This document shows positions 59,109-64,000 of a DNA stretch of 64,000 nucleotides, one piece after another. Origin of the DNA: Reticulascus tulasneorum (Eukaryota; Ascomycota; Sordariomycetes; Glomerellales; Reticulascaceae). Within the stretch, counting starts at the first letter, position 1. Every line of letters begins with the position of its first letter. The notes beneath the pieces are model-generated. The model was not told the DNA's origin and did no database searches. It saw nothing but the letters and a program-made list of their open reading frames with translations. The position numbers and the translations under genes are program-made. The DNA lies in NCBI GenBank assembly GCA_001557505.1, contig LSAX01000012.1, positions 1,332,676 to 1,396,675 of the forward strand. The letters are read 5' to 3'.

Positions 59109-62051
59109 ATGTCTCTATACGAATCTTTTAATAATAGTTCTATCCATTCAATTTCTAATAACTTAATAACTATAAATCCTTTTTCTATTATTAAAACTAT
59201 CGATAATTCTATTTTTAATAATATAAAAACCCCAATTTTTATTATTTATAACGACCCTAAATATAAATTACCTCATATTAACGATTCTATTGTTTATATT
59301 ATTAAAAACAGACTTTTTACACGTACTTTATTAACTATCGATTTACTAAAAGAACGAAAAATGAAATTATAATATATTTTATAAGTTATTATTTTAAATA
59401 TATAATATAGTTAACTAATATAATAATAGATGTTCTTATAATAATATCGAATTAGTTAAAGGTTTTCAAGCTTCTAATTATGCTTGATATTATCGTTAAA
59501 AATATGTTATTATTGTATATAATCTTAAAACAGAAAATAATTTAACTAAAAGTAAGTTTAATATATTTAACTAATTAAATATTAAAATAATTTACTAATA
59601 TATATATATATATAAGATCTGAAATACAACCTTTAACTTCTCAATCTTTAAAAGAAAGCTTTTTTATTATTTCTAATAGAAAAAGAAGCTGGAATTTTAC
59701 TATTACGGATTTTAATGAAAATGATATTTATAAAAAGATTTTAACTTTTTCAATTAATAATAATTTATCTTTTAATATAATTAATTCTAATTCATTTAAA
59801 AAATTATTAAGTTATTATAATAAGTAAGTTAATCATTAAATCATTATAATATTCATTTATTAATTATTTATTTAATAGATCTACACCTATTATTAACCAA
59901 CATAATATTATAAAAATATTAGAAGATAGCTATAATAGCTTATTAATAACTTTTAATTATATTTTAAACCAAAATATAGAAAAAAACAACAAATTTTCAA
60001 TTATTTTCGATATTTAGACTTTAATATCATAAAAATCTTATTTAGGTGTTATTCTTATATATATTAATCCGAAATTTAAATTAATATATCGTTTAATTGG
60101 TATATTATATTTATTATTTTTATATTAAGAATTATATCTAATATTATTATAATAGGTTTTGAAGAATTAACTAAAAAACATACCAGAATTTATATTGAAG
60201 AAATATTTAAAGAAATATTAAAACCTTATCCTTCTTTAAGTTATATTAATATATTTAGGTAAGTTAAAATATAGTTATTATTATAAATAATTTAATATTT
60301 ATATTTTATTAATATAACTCGAGATAATATAACTAATAATAATACGTTTATTAAAATATTTAAAAATACTTATAATAATTTAACTTATTCGACTTTTAAT
60401 AACGATATACGCTGTATTGCATATATAATAAATCTTATAGCATAAGATATATTAAAAGAATATATATCGAATATTAAAATCGATAATTAAGTTATTAATT
60501 ATATAAATTCACAATTTAATAATCAAGTTAACGATAATTTCGAACCTTTAAACAATAATAAGTTTTTATTATTTTATATTTATTTAACTATTTATTAATT
60601 AACTTTCTATATAGCTATATTAAATAAAGTTCGACGAATTATAATATTAACAAAATATATATTTGAAATAAAAAGTTTATTAAGTAAAAATATTAGTAAA
60701 TATAAAAAAGAAGGTATTATACTTTTAAATTATAATATTAAAAAAATACTACTTGGTAAGTTATTTATCTTTTTATTAAATAATTATTAATATATTAATA
60801 TATATATAGATAATGCAATAAGATGGAATTTTACTTATTTTATGTTTCAAGTAATATTAGAATTAAAAGAACTATTAATATATATTAGAAAAGTTATAAT
60901 TAATATCGAATATAAGAAAAATATACTAACAAATATCGAATTTACTATTTTAAACAAATTAAAAAAGATATTCGAAATATTTGTTAAACTTTTATTAAAT
61001 TACAAAGAAAGACTTATATAACTTTAAATACTGGATTATTACGTATTTATCAAATCTTTAAGAAATTAGATTTTTTATTGTCTAATTTTGAATATCAAAT
61101 TCAAATTAATAATAATTTAGTAAGTTATTAATTTTCTTAATATTTAAATATTTAATATATTAATTTAAATAGACTTCTTATTATTAAGTTTATATAAAAG
61201 CTATTAAAGCTGGTATTAATAAGCTTGAAAGATATTTTCTATTAAAAATAAATAATATCATATTAAAAAGTTATAAAGCTTTTTTAATTAATATTATTAT
61301 TAATCCTAGGTTTAAAATTAACCATTTTAAACCTAGAACTTTATTATATTTATATCCAGCTATTTCTACAGATGTAATGAATTTATTTAAAATCGAATAT
61401 TTAAAGTAAGTTATTCTTTTATTATAATTATTAATAATTATTAACTAATAATTAAATAGGCTTAAAAGCGAAATAATTATATTCATTATAATAGATTTAA
61501 ATATATCTTTTGACGAATTAAACAAAGAAAATTACGATAATAATACGATTATTTAACAAATAAATACTAATTCAGATTTGGATAATGAATTATTTGAAAA
61601 CACGAATAATATTGAAGAAGAATATCTAACTTATTTAAAGAACTATTAATTTTTAAAATAGTAAGTAAATATTTATTTAAATATATATATAATTAAAATT
61701 ACTAATTATTTAAATATATATATAATTAAAGTTATTAATTTATTTAAATAATAGGTTAATCTTTTATTATTGTTAGAAAAATAATAATAAACGATTTCTT
61801 ATTTTAAGTATTATAGCTCGTCGATTTTTAACTATTCTAGCTATTTCAACAGTTATAAAAAGGGTTTTCTCTATTAGTAGTAATATTATTACTAAAAATC
61901 GAAATAAGCTAAGCTTAAAACGGATTAAACAATTAATATTATTAAAAAGTTGAAAATTAATTATATTATATAAATTAGAAGTTAGTTTAAATAATATTGA
62001 AGAAAGTAGAGAAAGTAATAATGAAAAAATAGAAGAAGAAAATTATTTATA
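59109..62051 (+). pseudogene. hAT transposase with C-terminal dimerisation domain
   Basis: The first open frame (59109-59372, 87 codons) starts MSLYESFNNSSIHSISNNLI. Later coding blocks alternate with probable introns beginning GTAAGTTA (for example at 59824, 60249, 60750, 61120, 61405 and 61660). Around 59470-59530, a GFQASNYAWYYR-like segment contains TGA and TAA codons where Trp and Gln are expected. The last exon reads ILSIIARRFLTILAISTVIK and then RVFSISSNIITKNRNKLSLK, the hATC domain. A TGA replaces Trp in the LLKSWK motif, and it ends ...EEENYL at 62051. The RNase-H-like catalytic core should lie between, but I did not map its D/D/E residues. Nonsense changes are of RIP type, so the copy is probably dead. 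Confidence 0.78.
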
Positions 62052-62089
62052 ATAAAATTTTATTATATTTATTATTTATTTTATTAGTT

Positions 62090-62340
62090 TGTTATTTAGT
62101 TAGTTAGTTAGTTAAATATTTAATTATTAAATTATTTTAATTATTAAGTTATTTTAATTATTAAGTTATTTAAATTATTAAGTTATTTAAGTTATTAGGT
62201 TATTTTAATTATTAAGTTATTTGTTATTTTAATTATTTTATTAATTTAATTATTTTATTAATTTAGTTATTTAATTATTAAGTTATTTTATTAATTTAGT
62301 TATTAAATTATTAAATTATTAAATTATTTTATAAATTGTT
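62090..62340. repeat. AT-rich tandem repeat near the hAT right end
   Basis: Imperfect repeats of TTATTAAGTTATTTTAATTA and GTTAGTTAGTTAG follow the transposase stop and precede the right subterminal GACTAA words. They mirror the minisatellites near the left end. Confidence 0.7.
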
Positions 62341-62594
62341 AAATATAAACTTTTAGTCATTTTAATCATTTTAGTCAAACTAAATTAGACTAAGATTAGT
62401 CTTAATCAAATTATTATTTAACTAAGATTAAAATTAATTCTTTTAGTCAAATTTTTATTTGATTAAGATTAAATTTAGTTATTTAAACAGTTGATTAAGA
62501 CTAATTTTAGTTATTTAAATAGTTGACTAAGACTAAATAAATTAGTCTTAATCTGACTAAGTTAACTTGATTAATGACTAAATTTACAACCCTG

Positions 62595-63031
62595 ATAAGA
62601 GGTAAGATCAGTAAGTTTTTAAAACTTTAGCTTAACTATAAAGTAGATAAGCTTATTAAGATAATAAAAGTTATTATTAATTACTTTAAAATTATTTATA
62701 TTAACCTAAATAAGGTATAAAACGTTAAAAAGGCCTTTGACTGTTTAAAGATAACAAATTAAAACCTTATTAGTTTAAAGCTTAGTTTATAAAATTAACT
62801 ATTATTATTTAGTTATCTAAGACTTAATAGAAACGTAAATTTTATTATAAATTACTTAATTATTTTAAAACGGTAACGATTATAATATATTTTAACTTTA
62901 AAAAAGTTTTAATAATTATATTACTTTATATTTAAAGCTATATAATATTCTAAAAATATTAATAACTTTCTTCATAGATAAACAAGACGTTTTAATAAGA
63001 ATAAGAGCTTAGTTTTTACTTTTTTAATTAT
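62595..63031. other. AT-rich spacer between two hAT elements
   Basis: This is 437 bp of RIP-like DNA with residual patches (AAGGCCTTTGACTG). It is probably the continuation of the sequence interrupted by the hAT at 58202. No domain can be named. Confidence 0.45.
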
Positions 63032-63298
63032 TAGGGTTGTGATTGTAATTAGTTAGTTTAGTTAATACCTTGACTAAAACTATATGTAGTTAGTTAGTAC
63101 CCTGACTAAAACTACATATAGTTAGTTAATAGACTAACTATAACTAACTATAAAAAACTACAAACTAACTATAAAAACTAACTAACTACAATTACGTAAT
63201 ATATTTAATAATTAATAAATTTTATTAAAATATATTTAAGTAAAATATATTAAAATATATTAATATTAAATATCTTTAATATTAAAACTAATTTTAAT

Positions 63299-63500
63299 AA
63301 TTTTAAAATATATTTAATAATTTAATAATTTAATAATTTAATAATTTAATAATTTAATAATTTGATAATTTAATAATTTAATAATTTAATAATTAATAAT
63401 TTAATAATTTAATAATTTAATAATTTAATAATTTAATAATTTAATAATTTAATAATTTGATAATTTAATAATTTAATAATTTAATAATTTAATAATTTAA
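63299..63500. repeat. 9-bp minisatellite TAATAATTT
   Basis: About 20 or more tandem copies of TTTAATAAT, nearly perfect with a few TTTGATAAT variants and one shortened unit. It lies between the terminal repeat and the transposase stop, the same relative location as the minisatellites of the 58.2-kb hAT. Confidence 0.9.
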
Positions 63501-63547
63501 AAACTTAGTTAAATAAAAGCTTAACTAATAATATAAAAACTAAATAA

Positions 63548-64000
63548 TTAACTAACTAATAATTCATTTTCCGTATTTTCTTGTAATTCTAATTCTTTAA
63601 TATCTTTAATTTTCCAACTTTTTAATAATATAAGTTGTTTAACTATTTCCGGTGAAAGCCGATTTCTTGATTTAGTAATAATATTATTATTAATAGAAAA
63701 TATACTTTTAATAGAAGCCGAAGTTGCCGGTATTGCTAGATATCTTCTAGCTAAAATACTTAAAATAGGATATTTATAAGTATTATTTTTCTAATAGTCT
63801 AAAGGATTAACTTATTAATTTAAATAGTTAATAATAATAATATTAGTTAATATTAATAAAAATAAAATAACTTACTTCTTTAAAAACTAAATTTTCTTTT
63901 AAATATATATTATATTCTTCTTCTTGTTGAATATTTGTAATATATAACTCGTTATCAGAATCTGAAAGTTGTCGAGGTGGTGTAGCGTTATATATATCTT
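63548..64000 (-). pseudogene. hAT transposase, C-terminal part (partial at window end)
   Basis: Read on minus, the last exon gives YPILSILARRYLAIPATSAS followed by IKSIFSINNNIITKSRNRLS and EIVKQLILLKSWKIKDIKEL, then ends ...ENTENELLVS. This is a well-preserved hATC domain with the Trp of LKSW intact. A probable intron (about 63800-63880) separates it from an upstream exon ending QQEEEYNIYLKENLVFKE. One TAG lies just before NNTYKYPIL where a Trp is expected. The rest lies outside the window. It is less decayed than the copy at 59-62 kb. Confidence 0.77.

Larger units (their letters stand above)
58202..62594 (+). mobile_element. complete hAT-family DNA transposon (inactivated)
   Basis: The left end CAGGGTTGTAATTTAGTC pairs with the right end GACTAAATTTACAACCCTG as an inverted repeat with a single indel, giving a 4.4-kb element. 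Both subterminal regions contain many GACTAA/TTAGTC words in both orientations, the usual transposase-binding pattern of hAT elements. A multi-exon transposase on plus ends in a clear hAT dimerisation domain at about 61.8-62.05 kb. No 8-bp target duplication is visible: the left flank reads GTTTGAAT and the right flank ATAAGAGG. Composition is AT-rich, but coding is far better preserved than in the retroelements. Confidence 0.87.
63032..64000 (-). mobile_element. right end of a second hAT transposon, running out of the window
   Basis: The terminal repeat TAGGGTTGTGATTGTAATTA (first base C-to-T) marks the end. Subterminal AACTA/TAGTT words follow, then a tandem repeat and a minus-strand transposase. 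Its end sequence is close to that at 49909 (AGGTTGTGATT) and differs from 58202 (AGGGTTGTAATT), so at least two hAT subfamilies are present. Confidence 0.8.

Noticed and set aside
58190..62602. 8-bp target duplication for the hAT element
   Set aside because: The flanks GTTTGAAT and ATAAGAGG do not match even allowing transitions; no duplication is claimed.

Overview
The window comes from a filamentous ascomycete (Pezizomycotina; the gene set and gene style suggest a Sordariomycete, but I cannot fix the genus). The evidence is short GT-AG introns (about 50-200 nt) with CTRAY-type branch points, a secreted GH45 cellulase with CBM1 modules, and two large AT-rich blocks whose transposons are decayed almost entirely by C-to-T / G-to-A transitions. 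That decay pattern is the signature of repeat-induced point mutation (RIP). The genome is therefore bipartite: compact, GC-balanced gene islands beside AT-rich transposon graveyards with sharp borders.

Layout. 0.5-7.3 kb is gene island 1: VPS23 (ESCRT-I, minus), an indoleamine 2,3-dioxygenase (plus) and a GH45 endoglucanase with two C-terminal CBM1 modules (minus). 8.1-28.5 kb is one insertion locus. A Copia element (minus strand, 230-bp LTRs, 5-bp target duplication CTAGG) was split inside its reverse transcriptase by a Gypsy-type element (plus strand, 424-bp LTRs, 4-bp duplication ATAG), and the whole block was then heavily mutated. 28.5-46.3 kb is gene island 2: RPB2 (plus), PET117 (minus), V-ATPase subunit G (plus), a CTNNBL1-like armadillo protein (minus), a phosphoglycerate-mutase-like protein (plus), mitochondrial GUF1/LepA (minus) and a large MIT-domain protein (minus). 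46.9-64 kb is the second AT-rich block. It holds the left end of one hAT element, a RIP-decayed Tad-like LINE (plus), a complete hAT element bounded by CAGGGTTGTAA inverted repeats (58.2-62.6 kb) and part of another hAT on the minus strand at the window end.

The conserved genes are housekeeping: transcription (RPB2), splicing (CTNNBL1), endosomal sorting (VPS23, possibly the MIT protein), vacuolar acidification (VMA10), mitochondrial translation and cytochrome oxidase assembly (GUF1, PET117). They do not form a pathway cluster. The secreted cellulase lies next to the first AT-rich block. Exon structures were worked out by hand from splice signals and protein-family knowledge. Three genes (PET117, VMA10 and the N-terminal part of the MIT gene) are visible only after splicing. 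I did not find an obviously new defence or biosynthetic system. The most unusual items are the reconstructable nested retroelement with a large unexplained internal segment, the double-CBM1 GH45, the 3-nt and 9-nt coding exons in VMA10, the GC-AG introns, and the hAT family with subterminal minisatellites.
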